Part shown: positions 1 through 6,524 of the stretch, piece after piece
How positions within the stretch are numbered: position 1 is the first letter of the stretch
Layout of the letters: every line of letters begins with the position of its first letter
Source of the DNA: Candidatus Hydrogenedentota bacterium
GTDB lineage: Bacteria > Hydrogenedentota > Hydrogenedentia > Hydrogenedentales > SLHB01
Direction: 5' to 3'
Length of the DNA stretch: 11,643 bases
NCBI GenBank assembly: GCA_022706165.1
Contig: JAKJDA010000053.1
Location: 1-11,643, forward strand
The notes under the pieces: generated by a model
What the model saw: the letters and a program-made list of their open reading frames with translations, nothing else
Databases searched by the model: none
Told to the model about the DNA's origin: nothing
Program-made: the position numbers and the translations under genes

Positions 1-765
1 GATGGCGGCGTTTATCTCGAGAAGTTCGTCGAGAATGCGCGGCATGTCGAGTTCCAGATTTTTGGCGACAACCACGGTCGTCTGATTGCGCTGGGCGAAC
101 GCGAATGCAGCATCCAGCGGCGCCACCAGAAATTGATCGAGGAGACGCCATCCCCCGCGCTCAACCATTCGCTTCGAAATAAGATGGCCAAGGCGGCGGT
201 TCGCGCGGCCAAGGCGATTGGCTACACCAACGCCGGCACCGCCGAGTTCCTGCTTGCGCCGGACAACCAGTTCTACTTCATTGAGTTCAACGCGCGCATC
301 CAAGTCGAGCATCCGGTGACCGAAGAGGTCATGGGCGTCGACTTGGTCAAGGAGCAAATTCGCGTTGCGGCGGGGGATCCGCTCCGGTTGCGCGAAGGCG
401 ATCCGCATGGGTGCGCCATCGAGGCTCGCGTATACGCCGAGGACCCGGACAACAATTTCGCGCCGAATCCCGGCACGGTGACCCGCTGCCATTTTCCGGG
501 CGGGCCAGGCGTGCGCGTGGATTCGCACCTGTTCTCGGGCTATACCGTTCCGCGGTATTATGATTCCCTCCTTGCCAAGGTTATCGGGTATGGCGAAACC
601 CGCGACGAGGCCATTGGGCGTTTGGCGGGCGCCTTGGATGAGTTCACGACGGAGGGCGTCAAGACGACGGCGAATCTGTGCGCGCGCATCATCCAGAGCG
701 ACCGTTTCCGGCGAGGCGATTTGGGGCCGGATATGGTAGACTTGTTTCTGCCGAAGATGAAATAG
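1..765 (+). CDS. accC: Biotin carboxylase subunit of acetyl-CoA carboxylase, C-terminal part (5' end cut by window)
   Basis: Carboxylates the biotin of the carrier protein AccB using ATP and bicarbonate, the first step of malonyl-CoA and fatty acid synthesis in the cytosol. The frame is open from base 1 to the TAG at 763-765 (254 residues). About 195 residues are missing upstream compared with the E. coli enzyme of about 449. What remains is the second half of the ATP-grasp domain and the biotin carboxylase C-terminal domain. Visible motifs are QRRHQK (fragment residues 39-44), the metal and catalytic segment FIEFNARIQVEHPVTE (93-108, with E95, N97, R99 and the bicarbonate contacts Q101-E103), GVRVDSH with the catalytic Arg, and GYTVPRYYDS. 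The family usually has EMNTR or EMNPR where this one has EFNAR. A TTG at 133 is an internal codon, not the start. An Asp23 gene follows after 22 bases. Pyruvate and propionyl-CoA carboxylase subunits are related, but the length and ending fit AccC. Confidence 0.95.
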   Translation, partial: DGGVYLEKFVENARHVEFQIFGDNHGRLIALGERECSIQRRHQKLIEETPSPALNHSLRNKMAKAAVRAAKAIGYTNAGTAEFLLAPDNQFYFIEFNARIQVEHPVTEEVMGVDLVKEQIRVAAGDPLRLREGDPHGCAIEARVYAEDPDNNFAPNPGTVTRCHFPGGPGVRVDSHLFSGYTVPRYYDSLLAKVIGYGETRDEAIGRLAGALDEFTTEGVKTTANLCARIIQSDRFRRGDLGPDMVDLFLPKMK

Positions 766-787
766 CCGATTCGGAGGGCCGCGATCG

Positions 788-1159
788 ATGAGCGAGTTCA
801 TGGCGATTGGCAATCAGGAAGTGGACATGTCTGTCTACGCCAAGGTGGCCGCGCACGAGGCGGTCCGCCAGGAGGGCGTGGTGCGCCTCAACGCGGGGTT
901 CACCGAGAAACTCGGCATGAGCCGCACCCCCGGCGTCACCGCCCGCATCGAAGAAGACGGCAGCCTCCAGCTCGATATATCCATCGTTGTCCGTTACGGG
1001 ACGGACTTGCGCACCATCGGGCCCGCAATTCAAGAATCCGTGCTCAACGCCATCCGCAAGATGTCGGACCAGCCGGTTGGCCAGATCAACATCTACATTG
1101 CCGACATTGATTTTCCGAAGGGCGCCGCGAAGACGCTGGAAGAGGGTGAACCATCATGA
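788..1159 (+). CDS. Asp23/Gls24 (YloU-like) family protein
   Basis: Small cytosolic protein of 123 residues made of a single Asp23/Gls24 domain. The family pattern is clear: an N-terminal strand with GNQEVDMSVYAKVAAHEAV (residues 8-26), then GVVRLN, a central strand LDISIVVRYG (62-71), a helix (about 72-93) and a final strand INIYIADIDF (100-109). In Staphylococcus the founding member is bound to the membrane by AmaP and linked to cell-envelope stress; YloU homologues often sit beside accB-accC. No enzyme activity is known. The start at 788 is supported by GGAGGG at 773-778 with 9 bases of spacing; an ATG at 800 is less well placed. The stop overlaps the next gene's ATG (ATGA at 1156-1159), so the two should be translationally coupled, which fits a partner anchor protein. 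Confidence 0.88.
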   Translation: MSEFMAIGNQEVDMSVYAKVAAHEAVRQEGVVRLNAGFTEKLGMSRTPGVTARIEEDGSLQLDISIVVRYGTDLRTIGPAIQESVLNAIRKMSDQPVGQINIYIADIDFPKGAAKTLEEGEPS

Positions 1160-1578
1160 GACACCTCCCGATTATCGTCAGGGTTGTCCAGATCGCGCTG
1201 CAAAAGCTTCTTTGTCTCGCCGTTGCGGGCGCGGGCTCGTTGCTTTTCTTCATGTCCGCCAGCGAAATCTTCCGTTACGCCTCGGCCTACCTCCCCCACT
1301 TTGACAATATCGTGCTTCAGACCGCCTTGCGGTACGTCGCCGGAGCGGCGATAGTCACGCTGGCCTTATTCGCGGCGCTCCCGGCATGGAAGCGCAGACG
1401 GTCCAACACCATCTCGTTTCCCGGCGCACACGGCCCGATCGTGATCCAATTGGATAGCGTCGAAGCGTCGCTCAACCGCACCTTGCGGGGGCGTCCCGAG
1501 GTGCGCAAGATCAATGTGCGCGTGCAGCCCGTTAACGACAATCGGCAGGTTCGCATCACGGCGGGCGCACCGCCGTGA
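1156..1578 (+). CDS. AmaP-like membrane anchor protein, N-terminal part (probably interrupted)
   Basis: A 140-residue protein with two predicted membrane helices (about 12-34 and 54-76), a basic stop-transfer cluster KRRR at 79-82, and then the beginning of an Asp23-like soluble domain: IVIQLDSVEASLNRTL (95-110) and PEVRKINVRV (114-123). This is the layout of AmaP, the membrane anchor for Asp23, and the gene overlaps the Asp23 gene by 4 bases (ATGA). The start has GAGGG at 1142-1146 with 9 bases of spacing. The frame ends at TGA 1576-1578, right after the strand RQVRITAG, before the helix and last strand a full domain needs. Those last-strand residues appear in another frame directly downstream. 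The protein is therefore either a truncated AmaP or half of a split one. Function is inferred from topology and neighbourhood. Confidence 0.7.
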   Translation: MRHLPIIVRVVQIALQKLLCLAVAGAGSLLFFMSASEIFRYASAYLPHFDNIVLQTALRYVAGAAIVTLALFAALPAWKRRRSNTISFPGAHGPIVIQLDSVEASLNRTLRGRPEVRKINVRVQPVNDNRQVRITAGAPP

Positions 1579-1844
1579 ACCTGCTCGGCGTCGAAGAAGT
1601 CACAACCGTCGAGCTCAAGATCAATGGCATTTTTGCGGGGGGGGCCGCCAGCGACACCATTACCGTCACGAACGCCGCTCCGGCGGCCGCAGCGGCCACA
1701 GCGCCGCTACCGCGAACTTCCACGGCGTTTGACGCGTCCGATCCTATCCGCTATGTCGAACCCGATGACACCGGTGCGACTTCGGGGCCTGGCAGCATCC
1801 TCCAGTTCGACGATGACGAGGACGATCCCCGCAAGAACGCGTAG
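1575..1844 (+). CDS. Detached C-terminal end of the AmaP-like protein (Asp23-type last strand plus acidic tail)
   Basis: An 89-residue open frame beginning with GTG at 1575, which overlaps the previous stop as GTGA. Its first residues, LLGVEEVTTVELKINGIF, look like the end of an Asp23/AmaP domain (the 'G-V-x-x-V-x-V-x-I' closing strand), not like a protein start. The rest is low complexity: an Ala/Pro/Thr-rich linker (about residues 33-50) and an acidic end, FDDDEDDPRKNA. It could be made separately by termination-reinitiation at the GTGA, or it may be the tail of one gene broken by a frame change. No Shine-Dalgarno sequence stands out before the GTG. A run of eight G at 1637-1644 lies inside and is another place where an indel could hide. 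I do not know a named family for this piece alone. Confidence 0.5.
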   Translation: MNLLGVEEVTTVELKINGIFAGGAASDTITVTNAAPAAAAATAPLPRTSTAFDASDPIRYVEPDDTGATSGPGSILQFDDDEDDPRKNA

Positions 1845-2026
1845 GCGCTTGGACATCCTTCGCACGATGCACTCTTGTCCCTCAGGACGGGTGTATTTCT
1901 GGGCTCCCTCCTGCGCAGTATCCGCTTTACTCCGCCGTATGACCGCTGGTGGAAGCGCCGTTTTTCTGCTATGATTTCCAGGTTTCTATTGGGAGATGGG
2001 GCATTTTACGCGAAAGGGATAGTCGC
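1845..2026 (+). other. Intergenic region between the Asp23/AmaP cluster and araB
   Basis: No gene is seen here. The region holds only weak hairpins and, near its right end, an extended -10 promoter-like sequence and the araB ribosome binding site AAAGGGA (2013-2019). No convincing terminator for the upstream cluster was found; the best candidate (CGCT/AGCG, 1944-1957, followed by five T) has a stem of only 4 base pairs. Confidence 0.5.
1967..1975 (+). promoter_or_regulatory. Possible extended -10 promoter of araB
   Basis: TGCTATGAT matches the extended -10 pattern TGnTATAAT with one change in the hexamer (TATGAT, 1970-1975). Transcription would start near 1982, leaving a leader of about 45 bases before the araB ATG at 2027. 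The -35 position 17 bases upstream (TGGTGG) is poor, so this rests on the -10 alone. No operator repeat was recognised. Confidence 0.35.
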
Positions 2027-3694
2027 ATGGGACGCAAATACGTTATCGGGTTGGACTATGGGACGGAATCGGGTCGCGCCATTTTGGTGGCGGTGGACAA
2101 TGGCGAGGAAATCGCGACGGCGGTGCAGCCGTATCCGGATTGCGTGATCGACGACGTGTTGCCGGGCACGGGCAAGAAGCTCGGGCCGGATTGGGCGCTG
2201 CAGAACCCGCGCAACTACATCTATGTCATTGAACAGACCATCCCGAAGGTGCTTGCGTCGAGTGGCGTGAAGGGCGAGGACGTCATCGGTATCGGCACGG
2301 ACTTCACCTCGTGCACGATGTTGCCGACGGACAAAGATGGCACGCCGTTGTGCATGAAGCCGGAGTTCGCGGATAACCCGCACGCGTGGGTGAAGTTGTG
2401 GAAACACCACGCCGCGCAACCGGAAGCGGACAAGATCAACGAGATCGCGCGGCAACGCAACGAACCGTGGCTCGCGCGCTACGGCGGCAAGATTTCGAGC
2501 GAATGGTTCTTCCCGAAGGCGTTGCAAATTCTCGATGAGGCGCCCGAAGTCTATGCGGCGGCGGACCGCCTTATCGAGGCGGGCGACTGGATCGTGTGGT
2601 ACCTGTGCGGCGAGGAAAAGCGCAACGCCTGCGCGGCGGGCTACAAGGCCATCTGGGACGAAGGCTATCCCTCCAACGATTTCTTCAAGGCGCTTGACCC
2701 GCGCTTTGAGCACGTCATCGACGAAAAGATGAGCCGCGACATTTACCCGAACGGCGTTCGCGCGGGCGGCCTGCGCAAGGAAGTCGCGGAGAAGGTTGGC
2801 CTTGTGCCGGGTACGGCGGTGGCCACCGGCGCGGTCGATGCGCACGTGGCCGTGCCCGCGTGTGCCGTCAGCGATGAGGGCAAACTCGTCATGATCATGG
2901 GCACCAGCCTGTGCCACATGGTCTGCGGCACCGAGAAGACCTCGATCGCCGGTCTGTGCGGCGTCGTGAAGGACGGCATCCTGCCGGGGTACTACGGCTA
3001 CGAGGCCGGTCAATCCGCGGTCGGCGATATCTTCGCGTGGTTCGTCGAGAACTGCGTGCCCGCGTCCATCGCGACCGATGCCGCAAAGCAAGGCATGGAC
3101 ATCCACGGCTACCTCGGCAAACAGGCCGAACAACTCAAGGTCGGCGAGTCGGGCGTGCTCTGTCTCGACTGGTGGAACGGCAACCGCAGCATCCTCGTCG
3201 ATACGGACTTGACCGGGTTGATGGTCGGCATGACCCTCGCCACGACGCCCGCCGAGATGTACCGCGCCGTGCTCGAATGCACCGCCTTTGGCACGAACAA
3301 GATCATCAAGCAACTCGACGAAGGCGGCTGCCAGATCAAAGAGCTGTATGCCTGCGGCGGCCTGCCCGGCAAGAACCCACTGCTGATGCAGATATATGCC
3401 GATGTGACGGGACGCGACATCAAGATCAGCGCCAGCGACCAGACCGTCGCCCTCGGCGGCGCGATGTGGGGCGCGGTGGCGGCAGGCGCGAAGGCCGGCG
3501 GGTACGACACCATCCACGACGCTGCGCAAAAGATGGCCCGCCTGCGCGACACCGTCTACCGTCCCAACCCCGAGAACCACAAGGCGTACCAAGCGCTCTT
3601 CGCCGAGTACGAGCGCCTCCACGACCTCTTCGGACGCGGCGGCGACAACGTCATGCGCACCTTGAAAGCCATGCGCCGCGCCGCCCACGGATAG
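2027..3694 (+). CDS. araB: Ribulokinase (FGGY-family sugar kinase)
   Basis: Phosphorylates L-ribulose (and often other ribuloses) with ATP to ribulose 5-phosphate, the second step of L-arabinose breakdown. The protein has 555 residues, the usual AraB length (about 560). It starts with the phosphate-binding [12 protein letters not shown] (7-18). AraB-type segments follow: RPEFAENP-like [11 protein letters not shown] (111-121), [10 protein letters not shown] (152-161), the catalytic Asp in GAVDAHV (268-274, D271), IMGTSLCHM (290-298), [16 protein letters not shown] (324-339) and the FGGY signature [20 protein letters not shown] (443-462). The ATG at 2027 is chosen because AAAGGGA (2013-2019) lies 7 bases before it and the next residues match the family start; the frame is open upstream to 1949 without support. 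No araA, araD, transporter or regulator lies in the window, so the gene is isolated here. A strong terminator-like palindrome follows 19 bases after the stop. Confidence 0.93.
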   Translation: MGRKYVIGLDYGTESGRAILVAVDNGEEIATAVQPYPDCVIDDVLPGTGKKLGPDWALQNPRNYIYVIEQTIPKVLASSGVKGEDVIGIGTDFTSCTMLPTDKDGTPLCMKPEFADNPHAWVKLWKHHAAQPEADKINEIARQRNEPWLARYGGKISSEWFFPKALQILDEAPEVYAAADRLIEAGDWIVWYLCGEEKRNACAAGYKAIWDEGYPSNDFFKALDPRFEHVIDEKMSRDIYPNGVRAGGLRKEVAEKVGLVPGTAVATGAVDAHVAVPACAVSDEGKLVMIMGTSLCHMVCGTEKTSIAGLCGVVKDGILPGYYGYEAGQSAVGDIFAWFVENCVPASIATDAAKQGMDIHGYLGKQAEQLKVGESGVLCLDWWNGNRSILVDTDLTGLMVGMTLATTPAEMYRAVLECTAFGTNKIIKQLDEGGCQIKELYACGGLPGKNPLLMQIYADVTGRDIKISASDQTVALGGAMWGAVAAGAKAGGYDTIHDAAQKMARLRDTVYRPNPENHKAYQALFAEYERLHDLFGRGGDNVMRTLKAMRRAAHG

Positions 3695-3713
3695 TAAGGA
3701 CAAAGACCGAAGC

Positions 3714-3786
3714 CCGCCCGGCACAGAGACCGGGCGCTACAGGATTTTGTATTCGTAGCGTCCGGTCTCCGTGCCGGGCGGTTTTT
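3714..3786 (+). terminator. Long palindrome with T tract after araB (terminator, possibly a dispersed repeat)
   Basis: The left arm at 3714-3740 and the right arm at 3755-3781 pair over 27 bases with a single A-C mismatch and a G-U pair, around a 14-base loop (3741-3754), followed by TTTTT at 3782-3786. This is a strong intrinsic terminator structure for araB. The stem is much longer than most terminators need, and its core (CCGGTCTCCGTGCCGGGCGG on the right arm) looks like a mobile palindromic repeat. Other genomic copies cannot be checked here. Confidence 0.75.
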
Positions 3787-4046
3787 GTTGTGCGTCGCGG
3801 CAAGAAATCGCAATGGGACGGCTTCCTGCATTACAATTGCTTTTCGCCGATCACAGGAAAACCGCGCTGGGTGTTGTCGGATTTTCAACGCAGAGGCGCG
3901 GAGTTCGCAGAGGAAAGAAGAACAGGAATTAACGCAACGGCACAAAGGAACGAAGACGCAAAGAAAATCGAAATTCTTCCCCCTTTGTGTTCCTCTGTGT
4001 CCTTTGTGTCTTTGTGGTGAATCTAAAATTTTAGGGGATCATTACT
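3787..4046. other. Intergenic region before the M42 peptidase
   Basis: No gene is supported. Bases 3787-3880 show nothing recognisable. Bases 3884-4020 hold the repeat array listed separately. A perfect 12-base palindrome CTAAAATTTTAG lies at 4023-4034, directly before the ribosome binding site. No credible -35/-10 pair was found for the downstream genes. Confidence 0.5.
3884..4020. repeat. Array of about 9-base units in inverted halves (palindromic intergenic repeat)
   Basis: The left half contains purine-rich units such as CGCAGAGG, CGCGGAGTT, CGCAGAGG (3889-3913) and GGCACAAAG, GAACGAAGA, CGCAAAG (3939-3963). The right half (3983-4018) reads CTTTGTGTT, CCTCTGTGT, CCTTTGTGT, CTTTGTGG, which are the same kind of units (GACACAAAG) on the other strand. 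Together they could fold into a large imperfect hairpin around 3967-3982. It does not code for a plausible protein. Similar-looking short repeats occur between genes in various environmental bacteria; whether this is a non-autonomous mobile element or an RNA structure is unknown. Confidence 0.6.
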
Positions 4047-5105
4047 ATGCGCAAGGAATCGCTGGAGTTTTTGAAAAAGTTGGTCACGACGCCAAGCCCT
4101 TCGGGGTGTGAAGAGCGGGTGCAGGCGTTGTGCCGGGAGTATGTCGCGGAACATGTGGATGATGTGTACAAGGACGTGCATGGCAATCAGTATGCCGTGC
4201 GGAATCCGAAGGGAAAGTTGCGCGTCATGCTGGCGGGGCATGTCGATGAGATCGCGTTGATGGTGAATCATATTGACGATCGCGGGTTCATCGGGTTCGT
4301 GCCGGTGGGCGGGATCGATGCGGCGGTGCTCGAAGGCCAGCGAGTCGTCGCACACGGCGCGAAGGGCGATGTGCCGGGCGTCATCGGGCGGCGGGCGATC
4401 CATCTCACCGAGCAGGAAGACCGCAACAAGTGTTCGAAGATGCATCAGATGTGGATCGACATCGGCGCGAAGGACAAGAAGGACGCGCAGAAGGCGGTCG
4501 CGGTGGGCGATCCGATCACCATCGACGTGGGCTATGCGGCGTTGCGCGGCGATCGCGTCGTGGCGCGGGCCTTTGACGATCGCATCGGCGCGTTTGTGTG
4601 CCTGGAAGCGATGCGGGCAATCGCGAAGCGCAAGGTGAACTGCGCGGTGTATGGCGTCACAACGGTGCAGGAGGAGATCGGCCTGCGTGGCGCGACGACG
4701 AGCAGTTACGGCTGCAATCCGCACGCAGGCATCGCGGTGGACGTGTCGCATGCGACGGATCATCCGCATGTCGATGGCCCGCGATACGGCGCCACGAAGC
4801 TTGATGCGGGGCCGATTCTCGCGCGCGGGCCGAACATCAACCCAGCGCTTGGCAGGATGCTCGTGGACACGGCAACGAAGCACAAAATTCCGCACCAGAT
4901 CACTGCCCAGCCGCGCGCCACGGGCACCGATGCAAACGCGATGCAATTGAGCCGCAACGGCGTGGCGACGGCGCTTGTCAGCATTCCAATGCGGTACATG
5001 CACACGCCGGTCGAGATGATTTCGTTGACGGACGTGGGGCATTGCATCAAGCTGATCACCGAGTGGGTGTGCTCGTTGAAGGCGGAGGCGTCGTTCATTC
5101 CATAG
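4047..5105 (+). CDS. M42 family metallopeptidase (TET-type aminopeptidase)
   Basis: Cytosolic dinuclear-metal aminopeptidase that trims short peptides and usually forms a dodecameric tetrahedral shell. At 352 residues it has the normal family length. The metal and catalytic motifs are all present: AGHVDEIALMV (63-73; H65, D67), AFDDRIG (175-181; bridging Asp 177/178), TVQEEIGLRG (206-215; catalytic E209 and metal ligand E210), AVDVSHATD (230-238; D232) and MRYMHTPVEMI (315-325; H319). Residues about 70-165 form the inserted dimerisation domain. The ATG is preceded by AGGGGA (4033-4038) with 8 bases of spacing. An exported YidR-like protein follows 15 bases downstream, probably in the same transcript. 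Substrate preference (general, glutamyl or lysyl) cannot be read from sequence, and some members are annotated as endoglucanase or FrvX; peptidase is the sound call. Confidence 0.93.
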   Translation: MRKESLEFLKKLVTTPSPSGCEERVQALCREYVAEHVDDVYKDVHGNQYAVRNPKGKLRVMLAGHVDEIALMVNHIDDRGFIGFVPVGGIDAAVLEGQRVVAHGAKGDVPGVIGRRAIHLTEQEDRNKCSKMHQMWIDIGAKDKKDAQKAVAVGDPITIDVGYAALRGDRVVARAFDDRIGAFVCLEAMRAIAKRKVNCAVYGVTTVQEEIGLRGATTSSYGCNPHAGIAVDVSHATDHPHVDGPRYGATKLDAGPILARGPNINPALGRMLVDTATKHKIPHQITAQPRATGTDANAMQLSRNGVATALVSIPMRYMHTPVEMISLTDVGHCIKLITEWVCSLKAEASFIP

Positions 5106-5111
5106 AGGGGG
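5105..5111 (+). promoter_or_regulatory. Ribosome binding site that decides the start of the YidR-like gene
   Basis: GAGGGGG lies 9 bases before the ATG at 5121 but directly abuts the ATG at 5112, so 5121 is the better start. The site overlaps the last base of the upstream stop codon, which would couple the two genes. Confidence 0.6.
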
Positions 5112-5120
5112 ATGGGGACC

Positions 5121-6515
5121 ATGTTCAAGTTTGCGTTGACCGTCACGGCATTCATAGGAGGAGGGATTTTGGTGGCTAGCGCAGGTTTTGCCCAATCACT
5201 GCCGCCGGAGCGGCAGATCACGTCCTCGCCGAAGAATCACATGCTTGACAACAACGACAACTTTTCGGCGGACGGGCGTTTCCTCTGCTACGACACGCGC
5301 GAAACCGTCGGGCCGGGCATCGACAATAGTCAGACCATCGAGAAGGTCGAAATCGCGACGGACAAGGAAACGGTGTTGTATGCGCCGAAGACGCAGGCCG
5401 GTGCGCAACCCGCCCCAGGCATCGGCGCGGCGTCGTATTGTCCCGTCGTGGACAAGGTCGTTTTCATTCACGGGCCGCTGCTGGAACAGGTGGCTGAGCG
5501 CGGGCCGTATGCGAAGACCAACCGAACCGGCGTCGAGGTTTCCGCCGATGGCAGCCAGGCATTGACGCGGCTTGATGCGCGTGATGTGGACAATACGCGC
5601 CTGACCACGCCCGGCGCGCATCGCGGCGGAACGCACCGACACGAGTATACGGCGGACGGCAAACGGATCGGCTTTACGTATGATGATCATTTGCTGCCGA
5701 ATTATGATCGCACCATCGGCTACATGGAAGCGAATCCGAAAGCGCCTGCAGGCGTAACGCATTATTTCGCGGCGCTCGTGCCGATTGCGCCGAAGGGGAC
5801 GTCGCGCGCGGGAGAGTTGGAGAAGGCTGCCGGCGATTCGTGGGTGGGCAGACAAGGTCTGATGCGCGCGTTCATCGGCAAGGTGCGCTGCGACGACGGA
5901 ACGACGTATGAGAACTCGCTCTTCGTCGTGGACATTCCCGCGTCGGTCGACATCACGACGGCGCATTCCGGAGGCTCCGGTCAGTTTCCCGCGCCGCCCG
6001 CAGGCGTTCACGTGCGGCGATTGACGCATGCCCACGCCGAAGGCATCGTGCGGGGGGCTCCATCGGGCGATCGCATTGCGTATCTTGCGGCAGGAGAAGA
6101 CGGCACGCGGCAGGTCTATGTCATCGCTAGCGACGGATCGGACAAGGATGAGAATCCCGCCAAACGCCCCTTCCAGCTTACCGAGTTGCCCAAGGGCGTA
6201 ACGGGGGATTTGCGGTGGCATCCCTCTGGCAATTCGATCGCATGCATCAGCAACAACGGCATCGTGACGACCTGCGTCGCGCCGGGCCCCCGGTTTGGGC
6301 AATCGGTTTTTCTAACGGCGCAGGGCGATGCGCCGGAGCGCAGTCAATTGGTTTGGTCGCCGGATGGCGCCACGCTGGCGTATTGCAAGCCCGCGCCCAC
6401 GCGCGATGCGAACGGACAGCCTGCAAAGACTTACAATGGGAAGGATTGTGTGCAGATTTTCACGATCGCTTTTCCCGACGCCAACAAGGACGGCATCGCG
6501 GATCTGGCTTCGTGA
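5121..6515 (+). CDS. Exported beta-propeller protein, YidR/DUF3748 family
   Basis: A 464-residue protein of unknown function, related to E. coli YidR. Shared family segments include an ITSSPKNHMLDNNDNFSADG-type start (33-52), GAHRGGTHRHEYTADG (165-180) followed by RIGFTYDDH, SWVGRQGLMRAFIG (240-253), LFVVDIP (267-273) and FPAPPAGVHVRRLTHAHAEG (289-308). TolB/PD40-like blades are seen at about 47-58, 175-189, 315-322, 366-377 and 412-422 (xSPDGxxLAY pattern). Residues 1-24 are a signal peptide (K3, hydrophobic core, AGFA before QS), so it should be secreted or periplasmic. E. coli YidR, as I recall it, lacks such a signal. The last residues, DANKDGIAD (453-461), fit a calcium-binding loop D-x-N-x-D-G-x-x-D. 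The start at 5121 is preferred over 5112 because of spacing to GAGGGGG. It probably shares a transcript with the M42 peptidase; a role in sensing or binding a sugar or peptide ligand is only a guess. Confidence 0.8.
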   Translation: MFKFALTVTAFIGGGILVASAGFAQSLPPERQITSSPKNHMLDNNDNFSADGRFLCYDTRETVGPGIDNSQTIEKVEIATDKETVLYAPKTQAGAQPAPGIGAASYCPVVDKVVFIHGPLLEQVAERGPYAKTNRTGVEVSADGSQALTRLDARDVDNTRLTTPGAHRGGTHRHEYTADGKRIGFTYDDHLLPNYDRTIGYMEANPKAPAGVTHYFAALVPIAPKGTSRAGELEKAAGDSWVGRQGLMRAFIGKVRCDDGTTYENSLFVVDIPASVDITTAHSGGSGQFPAPPAGVHVRRLTHAHAEGIVRGAPSGDRIAYLAAGEDGTRQVYVIASDGSDKDENPAKRPFQLTELPKGVTGDLRWHPSGNSIACISNNGIVTTCVAPGPRFGQSVFLTAQGDAPERSQLVWSPDGATLAYCKPAPTRDANGQPAKTYNGKDCVQIFTIAFPDANKDGIADLAS

Positions 6516-6521
6516 TCCGCG
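6497..6521. terminator. Possible hairpin between convergent genes
   Basis: CGCGGATC (6497-6504) and GATCCGCG (6514-6521) form a perfect 8-base-pair stem with a 9-base loop, spanning the stop codon of the YidR-like gene and ending 4 bases short of the dnaJ stop. It sits where a bidirectional terminator would be needed, because the two genes are only 9 bases apart. Neither side has a U tract, so intrinsic termination is not assured. Confidence 0.35.
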
Positions 6522-6524
6522 CGG

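Noticed and set aside
133..135. TTG as a start for the first gene
   Set aside because: The same frame is open to base 1 and encodes conserved biotin carboxylase residues upstream, so the gene begins before the window.
1944..1965. Hairpin CGCT/AGCG followed by five T as a terminator of the Asp23/AmaP cluster
   Set aside because: The stem is only 4 base pairs with a GCC-type gap before the T run; too weak to claim.
2006..3724. Long open frame on the minus strand across araB (572 codons)
   Set aside because: Antisense shadow of a GC-rich gene; the product is His/Arg/Val-rich with no family pattern, while the plus strand encodes a full ribulokinase.
2911..4020. Plus-strand open frame of 369 codons overlapping the 3' half of araB and the repeat region
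   Set aside because: Arg-rich out-of-frame translation that runs through the terminator palindrome and the repeat array; not protein-like.
4024..4029. TAAAAT as a -10 box for the M42 gene
   Set aside because: There is no matching -35, and transcription would start inside the ribosome binding site.
4023..5195. Minus-strand open frame of 390 codons opposite the M42 gene
   Set aside because: Shadow frame: Arg/His-rich, no motif, and the sense strand has every M42 catalytic residue.
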